Source of the DNA: Bacteroidota bacterium
Lineage (GTDB): Bacteria > Bacteroidota > Bacteroidia > B-17B0 > Aurantibacillaceae
Assembly (NCBI GenBank): GCA_947450025.1
Contig: CANFTW010000008.1
Location: forward strand, 1 to 64,000
Reading direction: 5' to 3'
DNA: 64,000 nucleotides
Positions within the stretch are counted from its first letter, which is position 1, and every line of letters starts with the position of its first letter. Below the pieces are notes generated by a model. The model was not told where the DNA came from. It searched no databases and was given only the letters and a program-made list of their open reading frames with translations. The translations under genes and the position numbers were made by a program. Positions 52,740-62,365 of this stretch are shown one piece after another.

Positions 52740-55583
52740 ATGCTTACAAAAGATACTCCCAAAAAATTATTTTTACTGGATGCATTCGCTTTAATTTATA
52801 GGGCTTATTTTGCTTTTAGTAGTAATCCTCGTGTTAGTTCAAAAGGATTGAATACTTCTGCTATTTTTGGATTTACTAATACCTTATTGGAAATATTAAA
52901 TAAAGAAAAGCCAACCCACATAGCCGTGGTATTTGATACGCCAGAAGCCACTATTAGACATACTGAATTTGTGGAGTATAAAGCGCAGCGTGAAGAAATG
53001 CCTGAAGACTTAAGAACTTGTATCCCATACATTATTCAATTAATTGAAGGTTTTAATATTTCAATTATTAAAACACCTGGTTTTGAAGCGGATGATGCGA
53101 TTGGAACCTTGGCAAAAATTGCCGAACAACAAGGCTTTACAACCTATATGATGACTCCGGATAAAGATTACGGACAGTTAGTAGATGAAAATACATTTAT
53201 ATATAAACCTGCGCGTTTAGGTAATGGCGCTGAAATTTTAGGTGTTGAAGAAATATGTAAAAAGTGGGATATCCGTAATGTAGCGGAATTAATAGATATA
53301 CTTGGATTGATGGGCGATAAGGTAGATAACATACCTGGTATACCTGGAGTAGGAGAGAAGACTGCTATTCAATTAGTAAAAGATTTCGGAACGATTGAAA
53401 ATTTATTAGAAAATACCGATAAGTTAAAAGGCAAACTAAAAGAAAAAGTTGAGAATAATAAAGAAAAAGCCTTGCAGTCAAAATGGTTAGCAACCATTAT
53501 TTTAGATGTGCCTATTGAATTTAATGAAGCAGAATTAACTCGCAAAGACATTAATAAAGAGGCTTTAAAAGAATTGTTTACGGAATTAGAATTTAGAGGC
53601 ATTGCTCAAAAAGTATTAGGCGAAGATATTGGTGGTGCAAAAGATTCGGCAAGTTTTGCTAATTCTAAACCAAAAGAAGAAGTTAAAGCAAAGCCTGATT
53701 TATTTAATGGTGGAGATTTATTTAGTGAAGCACACCTCGAAGCGATTGCTGAAGCTGATGCTAAAGTATTTAAGACGATTAAGGATATTAATCCAAATTA
53801 TATCTTATGTAATACCACAGAATCAATCAATCACTTAATAACCATTTTGCATGCTTGCCCAGAGTATTGTTTTGATTCGGAAACAACCGATTTAAATACC
53901 ATTAATGCTGAGGTAGTGGGTATGTCGTTTGCTGTAAAAGTGAATGAGGCTTATTATGTTCCTGTTTCAGCAAATAGAGAAGAAGCGCAAACTTTGATTG
54001 ATTTATTTAAACCAATTTTTGAAAACGAAACTAAAGTATTAATTGGCCAAAATATAAAATACGATTTACAGGTTTTAAAAAACTACGGTGTAGAAATTAA
54101 AAATAAGTTGTGGGATACCATGGTAGCTCATTTCCTGTTTATGCCTGATATGCGGCATAACATGAACATATTAGCAGAAACCTATTTAGATTATTCGCCT
54201 ATTAGCATTGAAGAATTAATTGGTAAAAAAGGAAAAGATCAAATGAGTATGCGTGATGTTCCTTTGGATATTATAAAAGATTACGCTGCCGAAGATGCTG
54301 ATGTGACCTTGAAATTAAAACAAGCCTTTGTTTCTAAATTACAAGAATCGGGAACCGAAAAATTATTTCATGAGGTAGAGTTACCTTTGATTGAAGCCTT
54401 AGCGGGTATGGAGCGTGAAGGAATTAATGTAGACGTGAAAGGCTTAAATGAATTCTCAGCACAACTGCAAGAAGATATTACTAAAGTAGATGCAGAGATT
54501 CAAGCATTAGCTGGTACTAAGTTTAATATTTCTTCGCCAAAACAAGTGGGTGAAATTTTATTTGAGTACTTAAAAATTATTGATAAACCTAAGAAAACAA
54601 AAACAGGCCAGTATGCAACTGGCGAAGATATTTTATCGAAACTAGAAGGTAAACATCCAATCGTTGCTAAGATTTTAGATTATCGTGAATTGGTAAAATT
54701 AAAATCAACATACGTGGATACCTTGCCTTTATTAGTGAACGAAAAAACGCATCGTATTCATACTACATTTAATCAAGTGGTTGCTGTGACTGGGCGGTTG
54801 AGTAGCGATAATCCTAACTTACAAAACATTCCTATTCGAACAGAACGTGGCCGACAAATTCGTAAAGCCTTTATCCCGCGTAACGAAGAGTATATTTTAT
54901 TAAGTGCCGATTACTCGCAAATTGAATTACGTATTGTAGCTTCTATTAGTGGGGATCCTAATATGTGCGAAGCCTTTAATTTAGGAAAGGATATTCACAC
55001 GGCTACTGCGGCTAAGGTATATGGAATTGAAGAAAGCGAAGTCACTAAAGAAATGCGATATAAAGCTAAGAGTGTCAACTTTGGTATTATATACGGACAA
55101 GGTGCTTTTGGTTTAGCTGATAATTTAAATATCCCTCGTGCCGAAGCCAAACAATTAATTGATAATTACTTTGCGCAATACACCTCTATTAAAACGTATA
55201 TGGACCATGAAATTAACTTTGCTAAAGAGCACGGTTATGTCCAAACTTTATTAGGACGTAAACGTTGGTTAAAAGACATTAACTCCAATAATGCCACAGT
55301 GCGTTCTTTTGCTGAGCGAAATGCCATTAACGCTCCTATTCAAGGTTCTGCTGCTGATATGATTAAAGTGGCCATGATTAATATTCATAATGAATTAAAA
55401 GGGATGAATATTAAATCTCGTATGATTTTGCAAGTGCATGATGAGTTAGTGTTTGATGTTTATAAACCAGAATTGGATATCATAAAACCAATCATTGAAA
55501 AACACATGAAACATGCTTTACCATTAAATGTTCCTGTAGAAGTGGGAATGGGAGTTGGTAATAATTGGTTAGAGGCGCATTAA
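52740..55583 (+). CDS. polA: DNA polymerase I
   Basis: 947 residues with all three domains. The N-terminal 5' nuclease (LLDAFALIYRAYFAFS, GFEADDAIGTLAK, LMGDKVDNIPGIPGVGEKTA) covers about 1-295. The 3'-5' exonuclease keeps its acidic residues: Asp379 and Glu381 in CFDSETTD, then GQNIKYDLQVL and YAAEDADVT. The polymerase part has SADYSQIELR (Asp724), KSVNFGIIYGQG and VHDELVFD (His900-Asp901). Proofreading therefore looks active, unlike in some Gram-positive PolA. It removes RNA primers and fills gaps. A bidirectional terminator follows. Confidence 0.97.
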   Translation: MLTKDTPKKLFLLDAFALIYRAYFAFSSNPRVSSKGLNTSAIFGFTNTLLEILNKEKPTHIAVVFDTPEATIRHTEFVEYKAQREEMPEDLRTCIPYIIQLIEGFNISIIKTPGFEADDAIGTLAKIAEQQGFTTYMMTPDKDYGQLVDENTFIYKPARLGNGAEILGVEEICKKWDIRNVAELIDILGLMGDKVDNIPGIPGVGEKTAIQLVKDFGTIENLLENTDKLKGKLKEKVENNKEKALQSKWLATIILDVPIEFNEAELTRKDINKEALKELFTELEFRGIAQKVLGEDIGGAKDSASFANSKPKEEVKAKPDLFNGGDLFSEAHLEAIAEADAKVFKTIKDINPNYILCNTTESINHLITILHACPEYCFDSETTDLNTINAEVVGMSFAVKVNEAYYVPVSANREEAQTLIDLFKPIFENETKVLIGQNIKYDLQVLKNYGVEIKNKLWDTMVAHFLFMPDMRHNMNILAETYLDYSPISIEELIGKKGKDQMSMRDVPLDIIKDYAAEDADVTLKLKQAFVSKLQESGTEKLFHEVELPLIEALAGMEREGINVDVKGLNEFSAQLQEDITKVDAEIQALAGTKFNISSPKQVGEILFEYLKIIDKPKKTKTGQYATGEDILSKLEGKHPIVAKILDYRELVKLKSTYVDTLPLLVNEKTHRIHTTFNQVVAVTGRLSSDNPNLQNIPIRTERGRQIRKAFIPRNEEYILLSADYSQIELRIVASISGDPNMCEAFNLGKDIHTATAAKVYGIEESEVTKEMRYKAKSVNFGIIYGQGAFGLADNLNIPRAEAKQLIDNYFAQYTSIKTYMDHEINFAKEHGYVQTLLGRKRWLKDINSNNATVRSFAERNAINAPIQGSAADMIKVAMINIHNELKGMNIKSRMILQVHDELVFDVYKPELDIIKPIIEKHMKHALPLNVPVEVGMGVGNNWLEAH

Positions 55584-55596
55584 AACGTGTTTTAAT

Positions 55597-55629
55597 AAAA
55601 AAGCCTTCATGATTAGCGAAGGCTTTTTT
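55597..55629. terminator. bidirectional terminator between polA and the DEAD-box gene
   Basis: AAAAAAGCCTTC (55597-55608) pairs exactly with GAAGGCTTTTTT (55618-55629) around a 9-base loop. Poly-A and poly-T flanks allow termination of both convergent genes. Confidence 0.9.
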
Positions 55630-55642
55630 ATTTAATATTTTC

Positions 55643-56980
55643 TTAAAAAGGTTTGGTTCTCGCATTTTTTTCTGCGATACGTCTTAAATTTTCTTGTCGG
55701 CGTTTACCACCTAAGTTTACTTTTTTGTTTTTATCTTTCTTTTCATGGAAAGCACCACCACCAGAGAATTGAGTTGTGCTTGGTAGTTTTTTTAAACTCT
55801 TATCTCTCGTTACAGGCTTTTCATCTTGTGTTAAATTTTCCGATATTTCAACAGCCTCAGGCATATCTAGTATCACTAATTTTTTCTTCATTAATGTTTC
55901 AATCTCCTTTTGCATCGCTGCATCTTTTTTGGTAATAAAACTAATGGCAATACCTGTTTTATCTGCACGGCCTGTTCTACCAATACGATGAATATAGGCA
56001 CTTGCTTCTTTGGAGGGCATATCAAAATTAATAACGTGTGTTACATCCTTTAAATCTAATCCACGCGCAATCACATCGGTTGCAATTAATAAACGGTGTG
56101 TGCCTTCATCAAATTTTTTAACGGCACTAAAACGTTGCGGTTGTGATTTGTTAGAATGAATCACACCAATGTCTTCAGAAAACTCACCTTCTAAAGATTT
56201 ATAAATTTCATCCGCTATTTTTTTATTCTTCACAAACAGCAATACTTTACTAAAAGCATTTTCGGTTTGTAATAAGTATTCGAGCAAGTTTACTTTAGTA
56301 TAAAAATTAGGAACCTGATAGGCATGCTGAATAATTTTTTCTAAAGGCGTTCCTCTACTAATTAACTCAACATATTCAGGTTTTTTAAAATAATTGTCAA
56401 TCATTAATTCTACATCTTCATTTAAAGTTGCAGAAAACATGAGGTTTTGTCGTTTTTCAGGAAGGATATCTAATATTTTAATCAATTGTGCACGAAAACC
56501 TAAATTCAACATTTCATCCACCTCGTCAATCACTAATTTCTGAATACTATTAAACTGAAGTGTTCGGCTTAAGGTTAAATCAATCAGTCTTCCAGGGGTA
56601 GCTACTAAAATATCAATCCCATCATATACTTTTTGTTTTTGAATATTGATATTACCTCCACCATACACTCCAGTGCATCTCGCCTGCATGTAGGTTGATA
56701 ATTTAGCAACTTCATCAACCACTTGTAAAACTAATTCACGTGTTGGTACGACTATTAATACACGTGGTTGTCGTTGTTCTGAATACGTTAATTGTCGTAA
56801 AATGGGTAACAAATACGCAAAGGTTTTTCCGGTACCAGTTTGTGCTATCCCTACCGTATCTTTACCAGACATAATTACAGGAAATGCTTTTTCTTGAATA
56901 GGTGTTGGATTTTCAAAGCCAATATCGCTTAAAGCATTTATTAATTGTTTCGTCAGGTTTAAGTCTTTAAAAGTAGTCAT
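55643..56980 (-). CDS. DEAD-box RNA helicase with DEVD motif II
   Basis: 445 residues from the ATG at 56980; a TTG two codons upstream is possible but less likely. Q motif NPTPIQEKAF (24-33), Walker A AQTGTGKT (46-53), PTRELVLQV, TPGR, motif II DEVD (152-155) where most have DEAD, motif III SAT (183-185), and HRIGRTGR are present. The basic C-terminal tail (KKVNLGGKRRQENLRR) should bind RNA. It probably unwinds RNA in ribosome assembly or decay. The upstream -7 box TATCTTTG is at 57000-57007. Confidence 0.92.
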   Translation of the reverse strand: MTTFKDLNLTKQLINALSDIGFENPTPIQEKAFPVIMSGKDTVGIAQTGTGKTFAYLLPILRQLTYSEQRQPRVLIVVPTRELVLQVVDEVAKLSTYMQARCTGVYGGGNINIQKQKVYDGIDILVATPGRLIDLTLSRTLQFNSIQKLVIDEVDEMLNLGFRAQLIKILDILPEKRQNLMFSATLNEDVELMIDNYFKKPEYVELISRGTPLEKIIQHAYQVPNFYTKVNLLEYLLQTENAFSKVLLFVKNKKIADEIYKSLEGEFSEDIGVIHSNKSQPQRFSAVKKFDEGTHRLLIATDVIARGLDLKDVTHVINFDMPSKEASAYIHRIGRTGRADKTGIAISFITKKDAAMQKEIETLMKKKLVILDMPEAVEISENLTQDEKPVTRDKSLKKLPSTTQFSGGGAFHEKKDKNKKVNLGGKRRQENLRRIAEKNARTKPF

Positions 56981-56999
56981 AGCCAATCTGTATATTTGG

Positions 57000-57007
57000 C
57001 AAAGATA
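57000..57007 (-). promoter_or_regulatory. -7 box of the DEAD-box helicase gene
   Basis: CAAAGATA on + is TATCTTTG on the reverse strand, an exact TAnnTTTG match lying 19 bp before the ATG at 56980. No clear -33 TTTG is seen. Confidence 0.5.
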
Positions 57008-57104
57008 CGTTAAAATAAATTAAGCTTAAAGTTTGATTTCATTGTCTGTTCGAACCAAGTTGAGAACAATGACTAATGCCACTCATTTACCGCATAATCT
57101 TGCT

Positions 57105-57125
57105 CAAAAGTTCATTGAACTTTTG
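57105..57125. repeat. 21-bp near-perfect palindrome downstream of the DUF3820 gene
   Basis: CAAAAGTTCA (57105-57114) and its complement TGAACTTTTG (57116-57125) flank one base. It lies 22 bp past the stop of the DUF3820 gene and may help end that transcript, but the central stem is AT-rich and the T-run short. Confidence 0.5.
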
Positions 57126-57146
57126 CCGTGCTAGAACTGACAGAAT

Positions 57147-57362
57147 CTAAAGTTTTTTTAAGGGCTCTAACAAATACTCTAATCCATTGGATTTAATTTC
57201 ATACATCGTTGCTAACATCATCCCTAGTTTTCCATCAGGAAAACCTTTACGTTGAAACCATTCTAAATAAGATACAGGTAAATTAGCCAAAGTATAGCCT
57301 TTATAGCGACCAAAAGGCATTTTTACTTTAACGAGTTCTAAGAGTATTTCGGAGTTATGCAA
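57147..57362 (-). CDS. DUF3820-family small protein
   Basis: 71 residues. The family signature is intact: MPFGRYKGYTLANLPVSYLEWFQRKGFPDGKLG, with a short C-terminal helix (EYLLEPLKKL). DUF3820 proteins are small and soluble and resemble a nucleic-acid-associated module; no firm function is known. It begins 2 bp after the lepB stop on the same strand, so it is probably the last gene of the lepB transcript. The 160-bp gap to the helicase gene carries no other gene. Confidence 0.83.
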   Translation of the reverse strand: MHNSEILLELVKVKMPFGRYKGYTLANLPVSYLEWFQRKGFPDGKLGMMLATMYEIKSNGLEYLLEPLKKL

Positions 57363-57364
57363 GT

Positions 57365-59146
57365 CTATTTTTTTGCGTTCTTTTTTTCTTTGCGTTTACT
57401 CCAAAAATTATAACCAAATGCCATTAATACAAAAATAGCTACAGGAATTTTCCAAGATACTAAATCATCTTCTCCCACATAACACATAAAGCGATCCCAG
57501 CGGAATTTACCATCATGAGAGTTTTTAGTTAATGAGCCTAAAATTGATTTACCAGTAATAGGATTGTTTTTAGGATCTTTCATACTAAACCAAACAAAAA
57601 CTGGTCGACCCACAATATGATCAAATGGTACAACTCCCCAACTACGACTATCGGCTGAGTTATGACGGTTGTCACCCATCATCCAATAGTAACCTTGTTT
57701 AAAGGTGTATGACGTTATCGGTTTTCCATCATATAATACTTGTGCTCCAGATTTAGTAATCTGATGAATTCCATTATCATAGGTGCTTAACATTTTTTCA
57801 TACAAGCAAATATTACCGGTATCAATTTTAATAGTCATTCCTTCAGACGGTAAAACTAATGGCCCGAAATTATCATTGTTCCATGCATAGCTGTTGTTGT
57901 GAGGAAAAATTCTTGGGTCGCGTTGGCCTTTTGCTTCAACCTCTTTATTCACAGAGTATACTCCTGGTAGTTGTTTAATTTTACTAGCCACATCAGCTGG
58001 CATGTTTAAATTATAATACGCAGTGTCGTTACGTGTTAAGCTATCAATTTTTGATGCTTCCGTTACATAAATATCATATTCTTCTAATAAATCAAAATTA
58101 GAAAGTACCATTTCTCTTGATTGTGTTTGAGCGTTTTCTCCAAACATACTGCCTTTAGTTGCTACAATATAATGATGTTGAGCATGCTCAGGCATGTCTT
58201 GTTTTTTATCATTAATATATAACTCGCCGTCTTTAATTTCTAATTTATCACCTGCAATCCCAACACAACGTTTTACATAATGCTCTCTTTTATCCACTGG
58301 TCGGCCAGTAACACCACCAAATGGTTTTTGCGGACCATTGACATAATTCCAAGCTTGATCTAAATATATTTGCTCGGATTTTTTGCCACCGTCTTCAGTT
58401 TTTATATTAGCTGCTATCTCTCTTACTAATTGATAGTAACTCATGTTCTGCATTCCCAAGGCTACAGTATCGCCATCAGGATAATTAAATACGATGATTT
58501 CTCCATTTTTAGGTTTAGAGTAACCGGGTAATCTGAAGTAAGGGATTTTAATCCACTCTAAATACGATTTGGTACTTTCTGTAAAAGGAAGGGTGTGATG
58601 GGCAAAAGGAAATGCAATGGGTGTTTGAGGAACTTTTGCACCGTAACAGACTTTATTCACAAATAAAAAATCACCAACCATTAATGATTTTTCTAAAGAT
58701 GATGTTGGAATAGTAAACGCTTCGAAAAAGAACCCTCGAATAATAGAGGCTGCTACGACTGCAAAAATAATTGGGTCGGCCCAATTTTTAATGAACGAAG
58801 ATTCTGATTTAATATCGGAAACGCCAAAATATTTAATGTCTTTATTAAAACCTAAATACGCAAAGTAGATGTAAGGCATTAAGGAAGCATATACTAAATC
58901 ATTATTCATACGTTTTTTAAAGGCACGCGCTAAATGAAAACCATATACACCATACATGATTAAATTAACACCAGGCACAATCATAATTAATCCCCACCAT
59001 TTTGGACGATTGATAATGGTACCTACCAACCAAAAATTATATACGGGAATTAATGCTTTCCATGCAGGTAATCCTGCTTTTTCAAAAATTTTATATAAAC
59101 CAACAAATGATATTAAAACGAGTATTAAAAAAATGATGTTGCCCAT
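57365..59146 (-). CDS. lepB: signal peptidase I, long Bacteroidota form
   Basis: 593 residues, much longer than the roughly 324-residue E. coli enzyme but usual for this phylum. An N-terminal membrane region (1-100, with PAWKALIPVYNFWLVG) precedes the S26 catalytic part. The nucleophile Ser150 is in AFTIPTSSLEKSLMVGDFLF, the Lys is near 290 in HYVKRCVGIAGDKLEI, and GYYWMMGDNRHNSADSRSWG is the conserved box near the end of the domain. An insert of about 130 residues lies between these last two motifs. A final membrane helix closes the protein. It cuts signal peptides at the inner membrane. dapB lies 47 bp upstream. Confidence 0.95.
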   Translation of the reverse strand: MGNIIFLILVLISFVGLYKIFEKAGLPAWKALIPVYNFWLVGTIINRPKWWGLIMIVPGVNLIMYGVYGFHLARAFKKRMNNDLVYASLMPYIYFAYLGFNKDIKYFGVSDIKSESSFIKNWADPIIFAVVAASIIRGFFFEAFTIPTSSLEKSLMVGDFLFVNKVCYGAKVPQTPIAFPFAHHTLPFTESTKSYLEWIKIPYFRLPGYSKPKNGEIIVFNYPDGDTVALGMQNMSYYQLVREIAANIKTEDGGKKSEQIYLDQAWNYVNGPQKPFGGVTGRPVDKREHYVKRCVGIAGDKLEIKDGELYINDKKQDMPEHAQHHYIVATKGSMFGENAQTQSREMVLSNFDLLEEYDIYVTEASKIDSLTRNDTAYYNLNMPADVASKIKQLPGVYSVNKEVEAKGQRDPRIFPHNNSYAWNNDNFGPLVLPSEGMTIKIDTGNICLYEKMLSTYDNGIHQITKSGAQVLYDGKPITSYTFKQGYYWMMGDNRHNSADSRSWGVVPFDHIVGRPVFVWFSMKDPKNNPITGKSILGSLTKNSHDGKFRWDRFMCYVGEDDLVSWKIPVAIFVLMAFGYNFWSKRKEKKNAKK

Positions 59147-59193
59147 AGGATTAGTTGTGAATTAAGAGTTTGGAGTTATGAGTTTTTTATAAA

Positions 59194-59901
59194 TTAAATT
59201 AAATCATTCATGGTAAATATACCTTTTTTACCTTTAATATATTCTGCTGCAATGACTGCTCCAAGGGCAAATCCCTTTCTGTTATGAGCTTTGTGCATAA
59301 TTTCAATGTCATCTACTACAGAGGTGTATTTGATAATATGTGTACCTGGCACTTCGCCTTCTCGCACATCTTTAATAAATAGTGTTTCAGGATTCGTATC
59401 AGTGATACTCCATTGTTTTTTTCGTTCAATCTTTTCAATAATTTGATTGGCTAATGTGATGGCGGTACCACTAGGTTTATCAAGTTTGTGGATGTGATGA
59501 ATTTCTTCCATTTCAACTTGATAGGAATCGTACTTATTCATTAACTCGGCTAAGTATGCATTTACTTTAAAAAACAAGTTAACGCCTAAACTAAAATTTG
59601 TTGAATGAAATAAAGCGGCATTAAGTTGCTTGCATTCTTTTTCAATTTTATGAAAAGAATCATACCAGCCTGTGGTGCCTACTACAATTGGGATTTGAGC
59701 TTCAAAACATTTCTTCATATTTGAAATCACAGTATGAGGTGTGCTAAATTCAATAGCCACATCCACTTTTTGTAAATCTTCTTTTGAAAAAGACGATGCA
59801 TTACTTTCATCTACTTTTAAAACAATTGTATGCCCTCTTTGCAAAGCAATAGATTCTATCTCTTTTCCCATTTTACCATATCCAAGTAATGCAATATTCA
59901 T
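59194..59901 (-). CDS. dapB: 4-hydroxy-tetrahydrodipicolinate reductase
   Basis: 235 residues. The NAD(P) loop is LLGYGKMGKEI (4-14). The acceptor motifs VGTTGWYDS and HHIHKLDKPSGTAITLA match the family; the latter contains the catalytic His and Lys. VREGEVPGTHII is the conserved late stretch. It reduces the cyclic product of DapA in lysine and diaminopimelate synthesis. It is among the shorter members, as usual for Bacteroidota. It starts 4 bp after the stop of the DUF5683 gene, in the conserved order parA-parB-DUF5683-dapB-lepB. Confidence 0.95.
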   Translation of the reverse strand: MNIALLGYGKMGKEIESIALQRGHTIVLKVDESNASSFSKEDLQKVDVAIEFSTPHTVISNMKKCFEAQIPIVVGTTGWYDSFHKIEKECKQLNAALFHSTNFSLGVNLFFKVNAYLAELMNKYDSYQVEMEEIHHIHKLDKPSGTAITLANQIIEKIERKKQWSITDTNPETLFIKDVREGEVPGTHIIKYTSVVDDIEIMHKAHNRKGFALGAVIAAEYIKGKKGIFTMNDLI

Positions 59902-59905
59902 GATA

Positions 59906-60490
59906 TTATTTAAACCTTAATTTTAAAGTTAATCCAGCTTGTAATTTATTATTGTAATCAAAGTTTGAATAAGGATTAATTTGCAAACTTAAATCATCAC
60001 TCACATCAAATGTTTTTAAGTGGGCATCAACATTAGCATCAATAATGTTTAATAAGTATACCAATGCTCCAGCCATAATCGCCATATCTCTGTACTTTCT
60101 GTAATAGCGTTTTTGAGTTATGAGTTGATCACTACTATAATTGGTTGTGTTAATTGTATTAGCATCGTTATCATAAATCGCTTTTAAGTTATTACTGTAA
60201 TAATTATATTTAATTTGATTGTTAACCCCCCAATAGCTTATTCCCCCTAAAGCAGCATAAATAATAGGTGCTTTCCAGTATTTCTTATTATAAATCTGAC
60301 CTAAGCCTGGAAAACAGGCACTCATAATGGTTGTTTTACGAGCATTAGCATAGATAGCTTTATTGACTGCACGTTTGCTTTGAATAGAATCTTGACTAGA
60401 TGAAGGATTTGAGGAATTGTTTCGTTGTGCTTGAGCAAATAGACAAAAGCAAGTCAATAATACAACTAAATATGATAACGAAATCTTCAA
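59906..60490 (-). CDS. DUF5683 exported protein
   Basis: 194 residues, beginning at a TTG (60490): there is no in-frame ATG between the upstream stop and the signal peptide, which reads MKISLSYLVVLLTCFCLFAQA and is followed by Gln. A Ser/Asn/Gln-rich stretch precedes a hydrophobic core: MSACFPGLGQIYNKKYWKAPIIYAAL, the hallmark of this family, and MAIMAGALVYLLNIIDANVDAH. It is a small envelope protein of unknown function that travels with parAB and dapB across Bacteroidota. A hairpin between it and parB suggests a separate or attenuated transcript. Confidence 0.86.
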   Translation of the reverse strand: MKISLSYLVVLLTCFCLFAQAQRNNSSNPSSSQDSIQSKRAVNKAIYANARKTTIMSACFPGLGQIYNKKYWKAPIIYAALGGISYWGVNNQIKYNYYSNNLKAIYDNDANTINTTNYSSDQLITQKRYYRKYRDMAIMAGALVYLLNIIDANVDAHLKTFDVSDDLSLQINPYSNFDYNNKLQAGLTLKLRFK

Positions 60491-60587
60491 ATGTAGTGAC
60501 TGTAGTTTTTAACGATTATTTGGTCTACTCATTTTAACTTTTTGTTTTGATTATGAAAAGAAGATGAGTATTTACCTAGTCAAAAAT

Positions 60588-60623
60588 AATCACAAGAAAT
60601 CAAACGAATGATTTCTTGTGATT
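60588..60623 (-). terminator. hairpin terminator after parB
   Basis: AATCACAAGAAATC (60588-60601) pairs exactly with GATTTCTTGTGATT (60610-60623) around an 8-base loop. Read on the reverse strand it follows the parB stop by about 10 bases and ends in a short T-run. Confidence 0.72.
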
Positions 60624-60632
60624 AGCGGTTAG

Positions 60633-61526
60633 TTAATTTATGTCAAAAAATGATAAAATGTGCTCTAATTCAGTGTCGTTACTAAAGCTCAAAGTGATAG
60701 AGCCAGAGCCTTTTGGACTTCGTTTGAAGTCGAATGATTTACTAAATATTTTTTCTAGTTTTTTTGCTATTTGTTTATCCTCTATTGTTAATGGTTTTTC
60801 TACACGAGTGGTTTTTGGTTTGAATTGTAATTTTTCTCCACGTGCTAGTTCTTCAACTTGACGAACTGATAATTCATTTTCAACAGTCATGGCAAAGATA
60901 GCAAGTTGCTTATCTTCATTTTCAATGCTTAATAAAGCACGAGCATGTCCCATTGAAATATCTTTATCACGCACCGCTTTTTGAATCACTGCCGGTAATT
61001 TCAATAAACGTAAAAAGTTGGTTACCGTACTACGTTGTTTATTTACCTTCTCGCTTAATTGTTCTTGTGTGATGCTACATTCATCAATTAAACGCTTATA
61101 ACTTAAAGAAACTTCAATTGGATCTAAATCTTCACGTTGAATATTTTCAATTAATCCCATTTCCAACATCGCTTGATCATTAGCTACGCGAATGTAAGCT
61201 GGTATTTCTGTTAGCTCTGCTAATTGCGAAGCTCTGAATCGACGTTCACCAGAAATTAATTGGTATTTGTCATATCCAAGTTTACGAACAGTGATTGGTT
61301 GAATGATACCGTGTTGCTTGATTGATTCTGATAATTCCTGTAAAGCAATTTCTTCGAAATTGGTTCTTGGTTGAAACGGATTGGTTTCAATATTTTTTAT
61401 TTTAATAATAGCGATTGAGCCCACAACAGGGGTGCCATCGCCACTTTGTTTGGTTGTAATATCTGTTTTAGCATTTTCTAACAATGCGCTTAATCCTCTT
61501 CCTAATGCTGGTTTTTTGTTGCTCAT
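60633..61526 (-). CDS. parB: chromosome partitioning protein ParB
   Basis: 297 residues. The N-terminus KPALGRGLSALLE is standard for chromosomal ParB. The CTP-binding/nuclease-like domain has PFQPRTNFEEIALQELSESI and the GERRFRASQLAE box. The helix-turn-helix region (TQEQLSEKVNKQRSTVTNFLRLLKLP) reads parS. The C-terminal dimerisation segment is short. ParB loads as a sliding clamp at parS near the origin and is moved by ParA. I found no clear parS-like palindrome in the window. parA ends 1 bp before this start. Confidence 0.96.
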   Translation of the reverse strand: MSNKKPALGRGLSALLENAKTDITTKQSGDGTPVVGSIAIIKIKNIETNPFQPRTNFEEIALQELSESIKQHGIIQPITVRKLGYDKYQLISGERRFRASQLAELTEIPAYIRVANDQAMLEMGLIENIQREDLDPIEVSLSYKRLIDECSITQEQLSEKVNKQRSTVTNFLRLLKLPAVIQKAVRDKDISMGHARALLSIENEDKQLAIFAMTVENELSVRQVEELARGEKLQFKPKTTRVEKPLTIEDKQIAKKLEKIFSKSFDFKRSPKGSGSITLSFSNDTELEHILSFFDIN

Positions 61527-61527
61527 T

Positions 61528-62361
61528 TTATCCTTCGTTAAATTCTGATTCTTCTTGTGTAAATGTCATGGTGCGATCTTCATCGCTAATTTTAGTTAAT
61601 CCATTGCGTTGCAATATTTCTCGTGCAAGGTTTAAATAGTTTACAGATCCTTTTCCAATGGCATCATGCATAATAATGGTTTTACCATGGCTTGGCGCTT
61701 CTGCTAATTTAGTGTTACGCTGAACAATGGTATTAAATACCATATTTTGAAAATGCATTTTCACTTCTTCTACCACTTGATTCGCTAATTTTAAGCGAGG
61801 GTCATACATGGTTAATAAAACGCCTTCTATATCTAATTCCGTATTGATGTGAGCTTGAACTAATTTAATAGTTTGTAATAATTTACCCATTCCTTCTAAG
61901 GCGAAGTATTCACATTGAACAGGAATAATTACGCTATCAGAAGCAGCAAGGGAATTAATCACCGTTAATCCTAAAGATGGACAACAATCAATGATGATAA
62001 AATCATAGTCATCCTTTATTTTATTTAATGCCGCCTTCATCATGTAATCTCTGTTTGGAAGATTAACAATTTCTAATTCAATCGCAACTAAATCTGTATT
62101 AGTAGGAAGCAAAAATAAATTAGGGGTTTCCGTTTCTAAAATAACTTCGTTAGGATGTTTATTATCAATGATACATTCGTATAAACCTGATTTTACATTT
62201 TTAGGTTCAATACCAACTCCTGACGTGGCATTAGCTTGAGGGTCAGCATCCACTAAAAGTGTTTTATATTCTAAAACAGCTAATGAGGCCGCTAAATTAA
62301 TAGCTGACGTTGTTTTTCCTACTCCTCCTTTTTGATTGGCTATTGCTATTATTTTTCCCAT
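61528..62361 (-). CDS. parA: chromosome partitioning ATPase ParA
   Basis: 277 residues with the deviant Walker A KGGVGKTTSA (11-20) preceded by IIAIANQ, the switch DADPQANAT (39-47), and IIDCCPSLG as Walker B. Late motifs VQCEYFALEGMGKLLQTI and LTMYDPRLKLANQVVEEV are those of chromosomal Soj/ParA. The ATPase binds DNA as a dimer and drives ParB-parS segregation. It is translationally close to parB (1 bp). The metallo-hydrolase gene upstream ends 4 bp before this start, so the three may be co-transcribed. Confidence 0.96.
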   Translation of the reverse strand: MGKIIAIANQKGGVGKTTSAINLAASLAVLEYKTLLVDADPQANATSGVGIEPKNVKSGLYECIIDNKHPNEVILETETPNLFLLPTNTDLVAIELEIVNLPNRDYMMKAALNKIKDDYDFIIIDCCPSLGLTVINSLAASDSVIIPVQCEYFALEGMGKLLQTIKLVQAHINTELDIEGVLLTMYDPRLKLANQVVEEVKMHFQNMVFNTIVQRNTKLAEAPSHGKTIIMHDAIGKGSVNYLNLAREILQRNGLTKISDEDRTMTFTQEESEFNEG

Positions 62362-62365
62362 ATGT

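Noticed and set aside
60488-60495. Reverse-strand TACATTTG as the promoter of the DUF5683 gene
   Set aside because: It overlaps the only usable start codon (TTG at 60490), so transcription from it would lose the start and the signal peptide; probably a chance match.
60633-62361. A parS centromere site close to parAB
   Set aside because: I looked for a TGTTTCACGTGAAACA-like palindrome and saw none; the hairpin at 60588 has a different sequence and terminator features.
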